Part shown: in pieces, positions 36,082 to 44,659 of the stretch
Numbering within the stretch: position 1 is the stretch's first letter
How the letters are laid out: every line of letters begins with the position of its first letter
DNA from: Bacillus sp. FJAT-50079
GTDB taxonomy: Bacteria > Bacillota > Bacilli > Bacillales > Bacillaceae_C
Direction of reading: 5' to 3'
DNA length: 64,000 bases
Assembly (NCBI RefSeq): GCF_018343515.1
Contig: NZ_JAGYPD010000002.1
Span: 1-64,000, forward strand
Position numbers and translations under genes: made by a program
The notes under the pieces: model-generated
What the model was told of the DNA's origin: nothing
The model's input: only the letters and a program-made list of their open reading frames with translations
The model's database searches: none

Positions 36082-36267
36082 TTACGCACTCTTAGTATTC
36101 AAGTCGCAAGAACTGAAGAGATTACGGCTCACAATGAAAGATTTGCAGTTGATGTGATAGATACAACGTGTTGTTATGCGGTACAAGATAAATTCTCAGT
36201 AGTCTTTTATACAAGGGTAGATAGTGATATTCATAAAAACAAAGCTACAACAATTTCTTGTTGCTAA
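36082..36267 (+). pseudogene. arsI/cadI-type VOC gene, 3' fragment
   Basis: Immediately after the arsR stop, in the same frame and with no start codon: SIQVARTEEITAHNERFAVDVIDTTCCYAVQDKFSVVFY...ISCC. The TTCCYAVQDK segment and terminal CC are typical of ArsI/CadI (YqcK-type) C-As lyase-related proteins. About two thirds of the gene are missing and the region after QDK is diverged. Confidence 0.75.
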
Positions 36268-36314
36268 GTAAGTAGGATTGTGTATTTCGTGAGGGATAAT
36301 AGGAGGAAACTGCT

Positions 36315-37613
36315 TTGACATCAGTAATATTCGCATTAGTGATTTTCTTAGTAACACTAATTTTGGTAATATGGCAGCCTAAAGGTTTATCCATCGGTTG
36401 GTCTGCCTGTGGAGGAGCGATTCTCGCATTAATTGTTGGGGTTGTTGATTTTAAAGATGTGATCGATGTAACATCTATCGTTTGGAACGCCACTTTGGCA
36501 TTTATTGCAATCATCATTATTTCATTAATACTTGATGAAATTGGTTTCTTTGAATGGTCAGCTCTTCATATGGCAAGAGCTGCTAAAGGAAATGGAATTT
36601 TGATGTTTGTTTATGTATCTATACTTGGAGCATTAGTCGCAGCTTTTTTTGCCAACGATGGTGCTGCACTCATTTTGACTCCTATCGTTTTAGCAATGGT
36701 TCGAAATCTAAAGTTTAATGAAAAAATGGTTTTTCCTTTCATCATAGCAAGTGGATTTATTGCAGACACGACATCACTTCCATTAGTCGTAAGTAACTTA
36801 GTTAATATCGTATCAGCGGACTTTTTTGGTATTGGGTTTGCAGAGTTTGCTTCAAGGATGATTGTTCCAAACATCTTTTCATTGGTAGCAAGTATTTTAG
36901 TTTTATATCTATTTTTCCGTAAAAGTATTCCAAAAAAATATGATTTGTCCCAATTGAAAAAGCCGATGGAAGCCATTAGGGATGAAAAAATGTTTCGATT
37001 ATCTTGGATTGTGTTAGGTATACTACTTGTTGGATATTTTGCTAGTGAATTTACAGGTATTCCTGTGTCTATTATTGCTAGTATTGTCGCAATCTTATTC
37101 CTTTTCATGGCTAAAAAAAGTCATGCTGTTAACACTCGTATCGTTATTAAGGGGGCGCCTTGGGCAATCGTCTTTTTCTCAATTGGAATGTATGTTGTTG
37201 TGTATGGATTAAGAAATGAAGGGTTAACTAATATCTTAGCCAATTTAATTCAAGTAACAGCTGATCAAGGGATGTTTGCAGCTACCGTCGGTATGGGATT
37301 CATAGCCGCTATTCTTTCTTCCATTATGAATAACATGCCAACCGTCATGATTGATGCTTTAGCTATTGCGGATACAAATACAAGTGGTGTCATAAGAGAA
37401 GCGCTTATTTATGCGAACGTTATTGGATCAGATTTAGGTCCTAAAATCACTCCGATTGGTTCTCTTGCAACCCTGCTATGGTTACATGTCTTATCCCAAA
37501 AAGGGGTTAAGATATCATGGGGGACTTACTTTAAAACGGGCATTGTTTTAACTATTCCAACATTGTTTTTTACATTAGTTGGCTTATATATTTGGTTATT
37601 ATTCATTCACTAA
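36315..37613 (+). CDS. arsB: Arsenite efflux membrane protein ArsB
   Basis: 432 residues, about 11-12 membrane helices, ArsB/NhaD superfamily. It exports arsenite (antimonite) using membrane potential. Visible: [24 protein letters not shown] at the N terminus, [32 protein letters not shown], and [17 protein letters not shown] with the conserved NN/NMP element. TTG start with TAGGAGG upstream. 18 bp before arsC. Confidence 0.95.
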   Translation: MTSVIFALVIFLVTLILVIWQPKGLSIGWSACGGAILALIVGVVDFKDVIDVTSIVWNATLAFIAIIIISLILDEIGFFEWSALHMARAAKGNGILMFVYVSILGALVAAFFANDGAALILTPIVLAMVRNLKFNEKMVFPFIIASGFIADTTSLPLVVSNLVNIVSADFFGIGFAEFASRMIVPNIFSLVASILVLYLFFRKSIPKKYDLSQLKKPMEAIRDEKMFRLSWIVLGILLVGYFASEFTGIPVSIIASIVAILFLFMAKKSHAVNTRIVIKGAPWAIVFFSIGMYVVVYGLRNEGLTNILANLIQVTADQGMFAATVGMGFIAAILSSIMNNMPTVMIDALAIADTNTSGVIREALIYANVIGSDLGPKITPIGSLATLLWLHVLSQKGVKISWGTYFKTGIVLTIPTLFFTLVGLYIWLLFIH

Positions 37614-37631
37614 TTAATAAAGGAGAAATAC

Positions 37632-38036
37632 ATGATGTCAAAAAAAACGATTTACTTTTTATGTACAGGAAATTCTTGTAGAAGCCAAATGGCGGAAGGA
37701 TGGGCAAAGAAATATCTAGGTGATGAGTGGAACGTATATAGTGCTGGATTAGAAGCACATGGATTAAACCCGAATGCTGTAAAAGCCATGAAGGAAGCTG
37801 GTATCAATATTTCCAATCAAACATCAGATGTTATTGATTGTGAAATCTTAAATGCTGCTAATTTGGTGGTTACATTATGTGGAGATGCTGCTAATAAATG
37901 TCCAATCACACCATCACATGTTAAACGTGAACACTGGGGGTTCGATGATCCAGCCGGAAAAGAGTGGTCTGAATTTCAACGTGTTCGCGACGAAATTGGG
38001 GAACGTATCAAGCAATTCTATGAAACAGGAAAATAA
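37632..38036 (+). CDS. arsC: Arsenate reductase (thioredoxin-coupled)
   Basis: 134 residues, low-molecular-weight phosphatase fold. P-loop CTGNSCRSQ (nucleophile Cys near 11) and the relay pair in [11 protein letters not shown] (near 83 and 90) are intact, the three cysteines of the S. aureus pI258 / B. subtilis type that uses thioredoxin. It reduces arsenate to arsenite for export by ArsB. Its last 29 codons and downstream DNA recur inside the younger transposon at 26216. Confidence 0.96.
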   Translation: MMSKKTIYFLCTGNSCRSQMAEGWAKKYLGDEWNVYSAGLEAHGLNPNAVKAMKEAGINISNQTSDVIDCEILNAANLVVTLCGDAANKCPITPSHVKREHWGFDDPAGKEWSEFQRVRDEIGERIKQFYETGK

Positions 38037-38210
38037 GAAGCACTTTTAGGTGTTATTCGGAATTGTTACAAAGTTCATTGATCAATTTTTGTATAAAGGT
38101 ATTTACTTTGATCTGGATGTCTTTACAAATCTAGAGGATGGGAAGATGAGTATCATATCGTCGCAATAGGATATTCATGTACAGACCATGAAGTAAGAGA
38201 ATATACTGAT
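38037..38210 (+). pseudogene. Relic downstream of arsC
   Basis: DNA similar to 26322-26475 but with stops and shifts in the frame that is open there (segments LDVFTNLED and ISYRRNR-like). No ribosome binding site. Same decayed small gene as in the younger element. Confidence 0.5.
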
Positions 38211-38331
38211 GATGTTTGTGAAAAACGTTGCACCGTTTTCTCCCCTTGGATATGATTATCTATAGAGGTATTTTTATGCAGAAAAAGAACATCTGAATGG
38301 AACACGTCAATGGCAAAGAGGGGAAATGATT

Positions 38332-38943
38332 ATGAGAAAATTGTTTGTTAGTTTTTTAATTCTTTTTATATTAAGCGCATGTTCGCAGGGAGAAAATATT
38401 GACACTAGAGAAGATGAAGAGGAAGTTCTTTCTATACAGGATGTGGAGATTCCTGATGTCATTTTTACCTCGGAAAAACAAAATAGTTTAATAGACGAAG
38501 AGGAGATAAAATTAAGCATAAAAACATATCTAGATAGCTATGATGAATTATCTAATGCTAGTGAACCATTTCAAGAGATTATATATGAAGATAAGGAATT
38601 TACTGAAAATGAATTAGAAAAATTCGACAAAATTAACAAGCTTACAGAAGAAAATGATAAGAATTTTTCTAACTATATTTTACATAATACATTGCCTGAA
38701 GATTATCAAGAAGAGTCTGAAAGAATTAGCCAGTACATTATAGCTTTAAATGAGACTCTTCATGAAATAGGTGAAATGTTCAGTAATATGGCAGATGACG
38801 TAAATAAAGGAGTTTTTCCAAAAGTAAACATTGGGTCAATAATTGATAAAAGCGACGTGGTGAATGGAAGAGAACAGAAAAAAATAGAGGATTTCCTTGA
38901 TAAGAAAAATATTGATACTAAAGCATTTGGACGAGAACATTAA
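38332..38943 (+). CDS. NDxF-motif lipoprotein
   Basis: 203 residues from ATG 38332 (an in-frame ATG at 38326 is also possible). Lipoprotein signal with lipobox LSAC, then an acidic stretch and the segment NKLTEENDKNFSNYILHNTLPEDY carrying the ND-x-F motif of a Bacillus lipoprotein family. Function of the family is unknown; anchored outside the cytoplasmic membrane. It ends 20 bp before an R-type end relic. Confidence 0.8.
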   Translation: MRKLFVSFLILFILSACSQGENIDTREDEEEVLSIQDVEIPDVIFTSEKQNSLIDEEEIKLSIKTYLDSYDELSNASEPFQEIIYEDKEFTENELEKFDKINKLTEENDKNFSNYILHNTLPEDYQEESERISQYIIALNETLHEIGEMFSNMADDVNKGVFPKVNIGSIIDKSDVVNGREQKKIEDFLDKKNIDTKAFGREH

Positions 38944-38962
38944 GAAAAAGAAAAGCAACATA

Positions 38963-38990
38963 TGTAGCTTTGAAATAAAGTCATGATGCT
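38963..38990 (+). repeat. R-type end relic (single site)
   Basis: TGTAGCTTTGAAATAAAG at 38963-38980, followed by TCATGATGC. It is the best inverted match to the L-type terminus at 46729 (reverse complement TGTAGCTTTAGAATAAA). Downstream CCTCCTTTGGAT resembles the start of the hairpin found at the other R-type ends, but the hairpin is lost. Confidence 0.6.
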
Positions 38991-39080
38991 TACCTCCTTT
39001 GGATATGCTCTGTATCTTTTTATGTTAAAAATGCCATAACATTATTCCGCATTCGCGCTATTTAATTAATAAGACTACAC

Positions 39081-39118
39081 AAAAAGTCGCTTTCCTTACA
39101 TAAGGAAAGCGACTTTTT
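39081..39118. terminator. Strong bidirectional terminator
   Basis: AAAAAGTCGCTTTCCTTA / TAAGGAAAGCGACTTTTT, almost perfect stem with a 2-4-nt loop. Confidence 0.85.
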
Positions 39119-39165
39119 AGATTGGTTTTTCCCTTGTTATCAAGTAATTTTGAAAATGTTGTTGA

Positions 39166-39225
39166 CTATTCAGTTGAACTGTATTACCTTATTATTAAGT
39201 TGAACTATATAGTCGAACTGAATAG
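39166..39225. promoter_or_regulatory. PadR operator/promoter region
   Basis: CTATTCAGTT (39166-39175) is inverted at 39216-39225 (AACTGAATAG). Inside, AGTTGAACTATATAGTCGAACT (39199-39220 region) is a near-palindrome around ACTATATAGT. TTGACT (39162-39167) may be the -35 box. PadR proteins bind such long dyads, so padR is probably autoregulated. Confidence 0.6.
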
Positions 39226-39236
39226 AAGGTGAGAAT

Positions 39237-39554
39237 GTGAAACATAAATTATTACCGTTGTCTGAAACGATGCATTATATTCTGTTAGCTCTGCGTGAGC
39301 CACTCCATGGCTATGCTGCGATGCAAAAAATCGAGAAAATGAGTAATGGAACTGTTATTTTAGCGGCAGGTACATTATACGGTGCGATTGAAAACTTGAA
39401 TAAGCATGGTTGGATTGAACCTGTTGGAGAGTCAGGACGGAGAAAAGTTTATATGATAACTGCGGAAGGAAGCGCCATTTTGAAAATCGAACAAAACAGG
39501 TTATTGCATATTTTATCTCTGTATGAAGGAAGTGAATCGAATGAAGAAAATTAA
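39237..39554 (+). CDS. PadR-family transcriptional regulator
   Basis: 105 residues with the PadR winged helix: LSETMHYILLALREPLHGYAAMQKIEKMSNGTVILAAGTLYGAIENLNKHGWIE...RRKVYMITAEGSAIL. GTG start after GAAGGTGAG. Overlaps the DUF2812 gene by 14 bp; PadR/DUF2812 pairs are common in Firmicutes and often control efflux or envelope responses. Confidence 0.93.
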   Translation: MKHKLLPLSETMHYILLALREPLHGYAAMQKIEKMSNGTVILAAGTLYGAIENLNKHGWIEPVGESGRRKVYMITAEGSAILKIEQNRLLHILSLYEGSESNEEN

Positions 39555-40110
39555 GTCGTTTTTTGATATTGAAAAAGAGGAGCAATGGCTGAACGAGCAA
39601 TTACAAAAAGGCTATCGTTGTACAAATATTAGTGGATTAGGAATATACACTTTCGAAAAAACCGATAAGAGGTATGTGATGCGGCTGGATTATCAAGATT
39701 ATTTATCAAAGAAAAAGTTCGATGATTACAAAGCGATATATGAAGACTTCGGTTGGATGTATATAAGTGGCCCCTGGCTTGGTGGAATTCGATACTGGCA
39801 AAAAGAAGAGGTTGGTCAAAATGAAATCTTCTCGGATCGCCAATCAAAGAGTAATTATTATAAAAGATTGATGGATTATTCATCCAGTTTAGGTATACTG
39901 TTATTGCTTTTTTGTTATATGCTCTACAAGGATTCAGGTTTATATTTAGCAGAAGGTCTTTGGAGTATGGAAGGTGCATTATTTTGGAAAGCATTTTTAT
40001 TTGAAACTCCATTTGCCCTTTTGAGGTTGCTTCCCGCCCTTATGGTTGTTTTCTTTGCTAGCAGTTTCTATAAAGCGTATCGAAAGTATTCAATATTAAA
40101 AGAAAAATAA
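39541..40110 (+). CDS. DUF2812 membrane protein
   Basis: 189 residues from ATG 39541 (GAAGGAAG upstream, inside padR). N-terminal DUF2812 domain: KSFFDIEKEEQWLNEQLQKG...YTFEKTDKRYVMRLDYQ, GWMYISGPWLGGIRYWQ; then two membrane helices near 115-135 and 155-180. Partner of PadR. Biochemical function unknown. Confidence 0.88.
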   Translation: MKKIKSFFDIEKEEQWLNEQLQKGYRCTNISGLGIYTFEKTDKRYVMRLDYQDYLSKKKFDDYKAIYEDFGWMYISGPWLGGIRYWQKEEVGQNEIFSDRQSKSNYYKRLMDYSSSLGILLLLFCYMLYKDSGLYLAEGLWSMEGALFWKAFLFETPFALLRLLPALMVVFFASSFYKAYRKYSILKEK

Positions 40111-40128
40111 TAAACGGGGGATTTAGTG

Positions 40129-41397
40129 ATGCACCTTTCCAAAAAGAATCCTTTCTTATTAGCTGTTATTTGTCTCATGATTGTTTTATCAGGCTGTAGT
40201 AACAATGATAAAGTGTTTGATGAAGCAGAAAAATATATTTCGTCTGTTAAAAAAATGAATATTCCGGATGATGTAAGAATAATTGGCTTGGGAGAGGCAA
40301 CACATGGGAATATAGAACTTCAGAAGTTGAAAAAAGATGTATTTGAAGCATTAATTAAAAATGAACATGTCCGTGTGTTTGTAATAGAAGGGGATTTTGG
40401 CGGCGGACAGGAAATTAATCAGTTCATTTTAGATGGAAAAGGTACTGCAGAAGAAGCCGTGAACGCACTTGATTACAGTATTTATAAAACGGAGCAAATG
40501 ATCGATCTTGTTCAATGGATGCATGATTATAACGCTACGGCCAGTGACGATGAGAAAATATATTTTTACGGAAATGATATGCAGCGATATGATTACAGTA
40601 AAAAAGGTTTGCTTGACTATTACGAAGTAGTTAACAAGGATGCAGGACAAAAATATGCAGTCCAACTGGAAGATGCTTCAAATAATACAATGAGATCGTT
40701 ATCAACGAAGCAACTGAAAAAAATTTATAAGATTCTCGATAATATCATTTTTGATCTGCAATCAAACGAAGTAGCTTATACCGAACATTCATCTTCGGAA
40801 ACGTTTGCCTTTACTTTAGAATACGCACGACTTATGAAGCAACGAACAGAGCTATTTTTAAACGAGGGAGACTACCAACAACTTCGCGATCAGTATTTAG
40901 CTAACAATTTGCAATGGATTGTTGAATTTGAAGCTGCCCGTGGTCATGATAAGGTATTCTTCTCCGGACATAATGGGCATATCGAAAAAACGTCTGCTTC
41001 ATTAGCTGGTTATAAATCGATGGGAAGTTACTTAGATGAGTTATACGGGTCCAAGTATTTTGCAATTGGTACCGACTTAATGAATAGTAAATTTCAAGCA
41101 TTAAACCGGGGATCTAATAAAAGAAAGAGTTATAAGATAAAAAATCATAATGCTTTAGTTGATGCATTTAGTGAAGTTGAGCCAAATATCTTTTACGTTG
41201 ATTTTGAAAAAGCCAGTGAGTCAAAGGAATTGTTGGGCATTATAAAAAGTAAACAAAAAATGGTAAACATAGGTGACGACTTTCGTTCTTGGCAGAAGCT
41301 ATTAAAAATGTTTTACACAATCGAAATGATACCCAATCAGGCCTATGACGGCATCATTATTTTAAAAGAAGCAACACCAACAGATGTAATTGATTAA
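40129..41397 (+). CDS. Erythromycin esterase-family lipoprotein
   Basis: 422 residues. Signal peptide with lipobox LSGC (Cys near 24), so it would sit outside the cell. The domain shows IIGLGEATHGNIELQKLKKDVFEAL, FVIEGDFGGGQEINQFI, YFYGNDMQRY and FFSGHNGHIEKT, the conserved Glu/His set of the erythromycin esterase (Ere) family. Lipoprotein members in Bacillus are of unproven substrate; macrolide hydrolysis cannot be assumed. It follows PadR-DUF2812 by 18 bp, so probably the same transcript. Confidence 0.88.
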   Translation: MHLSKKNPFLLAVICLMIVLSGCSNNDKVFDEAEKYISSVKKMNIPDDVRIIGLGEATHGNIELQKLKKDVFEALIKNEHVRVFVIEGDFGGGQEINQFILDGKGTAEEAVNALDYSIYKTEQMIDLVQWMHDYNATASDDEKIYFYGNDMQRYDYSKKGLLDYYEVVNKDAGQKYAVQLEDASNNTMRSLSTKQLKKIYKILDNIIFDLQSNEVAYTEHSSSETFAFTLEYARLMKQRTELFLNEGDYQQLRDQYLANNLQWIVEFEAARGHDKVFFSGHNGHIEKTSASLAGYKSMGSYLDELYGSKYFAIGTDLMNSKFQALNRGSNKRKSYKIKNHNALVDAFSEVEPNIFYVDFEKASESKELLGIIKSKQKMVNIGDDFRSWQKLLKMFYTIEMIPNQAYDGIIILKEATPTDVID

Positions 41398-41523
41398 AAA
41401 CAAATAATTTATGGCCTTTTTTCAAAGTTCAAATTAAAGTTATTACATTATCGGTTGCAATAATAGAATAGTATTGTGTCAGAATCGAGCCATTATATTG
41501 AAGGAGGGAATGAGATATGAATC

Positions 41524-42186
41524 ATGACTAAGATAGTTTCAGAAAAGCTTACATTCATACAGGTTATACTTCATATTTTAATCGCCTCGATAGGGTTTAT
41601 TAGTGTACCGCTGCATATACTTTTTTCTCCCGAACCAAGTGTTTCTATTACGAAATTCACAATCCAATCTAATATTATCGTCACCATCATATTTACAGTA
41701 AGCACGTTTGCTTTGTTAAAGAAAAAAGAAAGTCATATGTTGGACTTGTGTAAAAATGCAGCCCTTATATATATGATGGTAGTTTTATCAACTTACCACC
41801 TTATCCTTTCTAGTGGTGGAGAATACAGTGGGACTAGGATCATTACAAATTTCACATTACACTACTTAATTCCAATATTCGTTTTACTAAATTGGATTAT
41901 TTTTGAAGAGAAAAAGTGGTATAGTTACAAATCAATCGTCTTGTGGTTGTCTTTCCCAATCCTTTACGGCGCTATATCTTTAATAAGAGGAATGTACGAT
42001 GGATTCTATCCTTATTTTTTCCTAAATCCGAACGGTCATATCCCTGATGGAGTTGGAAGCTATGTAAATGTAGCGTTAGTCATAGTAGGTTTCACCTTTG
42101 TTTATTGCATGCTTGGTTGTCTGCTAATAGTAATGAATCGGGTTATTCTTAAAATAAAAAATACAAAGTGGTTGGAAAATACATGA
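41524..42186 (+). CDS. Pr6Pr-family membrane protein
   Basis: 220 residues with six predicted helices and the family pattern TKFTIQSNIIVTIIF near the N terminus, LHYLIPIFVLLNWIIF and YGAISLIRG...FYPYFFLN further on. Members are integral membrane proteins of unknown role. GGAGGG lies upstream. No obvious partner. Confidence 0.82.
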   Translation: MTKIVSEKLTFIQVILHILIASIGFISVPLHILFSPEPSVSITKFTIQSNIIVTIIFTVSTFALLKKKESHMLDLCKNAALIYMMVVLSTYHLILSSGGEYSGTRIITNFTLHYLIPIFVLLNWIIFEEKKWYSYKSIVLWLSFPILYGAISLIRGMYDGFYPYFFLNPNGHIPDGVGSYVNVALVIVGFTFVYCMLGCLLIVMNRVILKIKNTKWLENT

Positions 42187-42284
42187 TAAAGAAAGGGAAG
42201 TATACATTAATACCCGTTGTTCTATTTGGATGAAGAAGATGGTGAAGAAACTTATATATTACGAAAAAAAGGTGTAAGAGTATT

Positions 42285-42449
42285 CATCCTCATCAACTAC
42301 GAGACAGCTATGCTACTCATATGATCAATAACGGTGCGCCACCAGAAGTGATCCAAAGCTTACTTGGTCATGAAAAGAGTGAGACCACAAAAATATATGC
42401 TCAGCTAAGTGGTATATTGAGACAAGATTTTTATACTAGTTATTATTGA
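42285..42449 (+). pseudogene. Tyrosine recombinase (integrase) C-terminal fragment
   Basis: A 54-codon segment without start: HPHQLRDSYATHMINNGAPPEVIQSLLGHEKSETTKIYAQL. It carries the HxLR (here Asp follows Arg), the LGHxxxxTT and the active-site Tyr of XerC/D-like recombinases. The N-terminal two thirds are absent. About 340 bp of sequence without genes follow. Confidence 0.85.
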
Positions 42450-42795
42450 AAGCTATAAAAATTAAACTTCATCGTAATCGAGATGCGCATATAGATGCGT
42501 GTCTTTTTGTTATCGGACTAACAGTGAATAAAATAGACAAGTGAAAGAAATACCCCCTGAATTTGTAATAAATGGACGATGCGATTCAGAGATTTTTCTT
42601 TTTAGAAGACCTTTAGATTCCTTATCTAATGTTTTTTTACGGAATACTAAAGTTGCATGCTTTCCCTCTAAGATGTGTTCGTCTCGATTTGCTTTCTCAA
42701 TATTGCACCTAACATAACAATCGTATATTGTTGAATTCAGTGAAATGGTTCATTAACTTAAACGATTAAACTAAATATTGGAGGTATTTTACTGA

Positions 42796-43131
42796 ATGAA
42801 TAAACAGGACCAACTAAATATGATCAAAGAGGATTTTATTAATTGTCAAAAGGTATTATTGGCAATTGGTGATGAAACACGACAATCGATCTTGTTAGTT
42901 CTAATGGGGACGGATTGTCAAACAGGATTACGTGTGGGTGAAATCACTGAACAAACACATCTTTCTCGACCTGCTGTGTCCCATCATCTTAAAGTTTTAC
43001 GAGATGCCGGTGTTATTTCAATGCGTAAAGAAGGGACAAAAAACTTTTATTATATAAATGTACGTACAGAATTAGGTTTATTAAAAACGCTTGTGTTAGA
43101 TATTGATAAGTTCATGCAGAATTTTTATTGA
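42796..43131 (+). CDS. ArsR-family HTH regulator
   Basis: 111 residues: LLAIGDETRQSILLVLMGTDCQTGLRVGEITEQTHLSRPAVSHHLKVLRDAGVISMRKEGTKNFYYIN, a complete ArsR-type winged helix without the CxC metal motif. GGAGG upstream. The next gene, an NADP-dependent oxidoreductase, starts 41 bp later and is likely its target. Confidence 0.92.
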   Translation: MNKQDQLNMIKEDFINCQKVLLAIGDETRQSILLVLMGTDCQTGLRVGEITEQTHLSRPAVSHHLKVLRDAGVISMRKEGTKNFYYINVRTELGLLKTLVLDIDKFMQNFY

Positions 43132-43172
43132 AATGATGGAAGTTAATCACACATTATTTGGAGGGATAGACT

Positions 43173-44171
43173 GTGAGAGCAATGGTGATTGATAGGTACG
43201 GGAAAGTTCCAATGCGTTTGGCAGAAATGCCCACACCTGAGATTGGTGAATATGAGCTACTCGCAGAAATTCATGCAGCTAGTATTAATCCTGTTGATTT
43301 TAAGATACGTGATGGCAAAGTGAAATTATTAGTTAAATATAAAATGCCTCTTATCTTAGGGAATGACTTTGCTGGTGTGGTTGTAAAGGTTGGCGCAAAA
43401 GTGACTCGTTTTAAAGTAGGTGACGAAATATATGCACGTCCGCGTAAGAGTAAAATCGGTACTTTTGCTGAATATATCGCTATTCATGAAGAAGACATCG
43501 CCTTAAAACCTAAAAACTTGAGCTTTGAAAAAGCAGCATCGATCCCACTGGTTGGATTAACATCCTATCAAGCGCTAACAGATATTTTGCAATTACAAAA
43601 GGGACAAAAGATTTTAATTCAAGCTGGTGCAGGTGGAGTCGGTACCTTTGCTATTCAACTGGCCAAATCAATGGGTGCCACTGTTGCTACGACTGCCAGT
43701 GAGGCTGGTGCGAATTTAGTAAAATCTCTTGGTGTAGATGAAATGATAAATTACAAGACACAAAAATTTGAAGAGATACTGAAAAACTATGATGCGGTAT
43801 TTGATACACTTGGGGGTGAGATACTCGAAAAATCATTCGAAGTGGTAAAAAGCGGAGGAAAAATTGTTTCCGTTTCGGGATTTCCGAATGCTCGTTTTGG
43901 TAAAGAATATGGCTCCGGATTTTTTAAAACGTTATTGTTTTCAGCAGCAAGTCGCAAACTCACTAATCTTGAAAAAATGCATAATGTTCATTATACGTTT
44001 TTATTTATGAAGCCAAGTGGAGAACAATTACGTATCATCGCAAATTTTATTGAGACTGGTAAAATCAAACCTATAATTGATCAAGTTTTTCCTTTTGAGA
44101 ATGCTCAAAAAGCGATGGAATATGCGGAGTCTGGTAGGGCTAAAGGGAAAATAATATTAAAAATCAAATAG
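43173..44171 (+). CDS. NADP-dependent quinone oxidoreductase (MDR family)
   Basis: 332 residues. GroES-like half with AASINPVDFKIRDGK, LGNDFAGVVVKVG; Rossmann half with IQAGAGGVGTFAIQLAKSMGA, the AxxGxxG motif of zinc-independent quinone reductases. GTG start with TTGGAGGG upstream. Together with the ArsR-type regulator it forms a small redox-responsive unit resembling in function the cassette in the younger element. Confidence 0.9.
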   Translation: MRAMVIDRYGKVPMRLAEMPTPEIGEYELLAEIHAASINPVDFKIRDGKVKLLVKYKMPLILGNDFAGVVVKVGAKVTRFKVGDEIYARPRKSKIGTFAEYIAIHEEDIALKPKNLSFEKAASIPLVGLTSYQALTDILQLQKGQKILIQAGAGGVGTFAIQLAKSMGATVATTASEAGANLVKSLGVDEMINYKTQKFEEILKNYDAVFDTLGGEILEKSFEVVKSGGKIVSVSGFPNARFGKEYGSGFFKTLLFSAASRKLTNLEKMHNVHYTFLFMKPSGEQLRIIANFIETGKIKPIIDQVFPFENAQKAMEYAESGRAKGKIILKIK

Positions 44172-44659
44172 TTATGATACGACCCAAAAAAATGTACTGA
44201 ATCATTCTCCTTGAAAAAATCATTTAACAGAACAAGAAAGTCCATTTGTTAACATCGAGTTTTGTATTTAAGGTGATATAGAGGTTAGTTATTCAATTAA
44301 AGGGCGCAATTTAAGAATAAACTGTGTCCTTTTTATTTATTGCCAGATTCTAAAATTGAGGAATATGGCAATGCTTAACGAGAAATATCTGGCAAGGCAA
44401 ATTGTTGAATCATTTTATATTTTAACAGGACCATTTCGTAGAATATTAGAATACGTCGATTGAACTCTACTGTTGTTTGGGGTAGAGTATCCATTATGAG
44501 AACTCTTTCTGTTGGTTATTTGGCAGTGCTTTAACCTAGGATTTTTTCGCGCGTTATATAATGAGGATAAGGGTTATATTGAACTTCCAGAAAATTCTTA
44601 AAGAAATCAGGATAAAGATTATATATCTAGTTCAATTGATGAAAGGGGGCTGAATCATA
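44172..44659. other. Gene-poor region with a terminator and short relic
   Basis: A terminator-like stem AAAGGGCGCA / TGTGTCCTTT (44299-44332) with T tract. A 30-codon frame at 44371-44463 (MLNEKYLARQIVESFYILTGPFRRILEYVD) may be a gene tail. Nothing else convincing. Confidence 0.4.
44299..44334. terminator. Terminator after the quinone oxidoreductase region
   Basis: AAAGGGCGCA pairs with TGTGTCCTTT (with G-U pairs) and is followed by TTTATTTATT. Confidence 0.6.

Noticed and set aside
36611-37108. 165-codon minus-strand ORF within arsB
   Set aside because: Shadow of the ArsB reading frame; no start signal.
42285-42449. Functional integrase driving island mobility
   Set aside because: Only the last 54 codons remain, without start or N-terminal domains; island borders fit Tn7-type ends instead.
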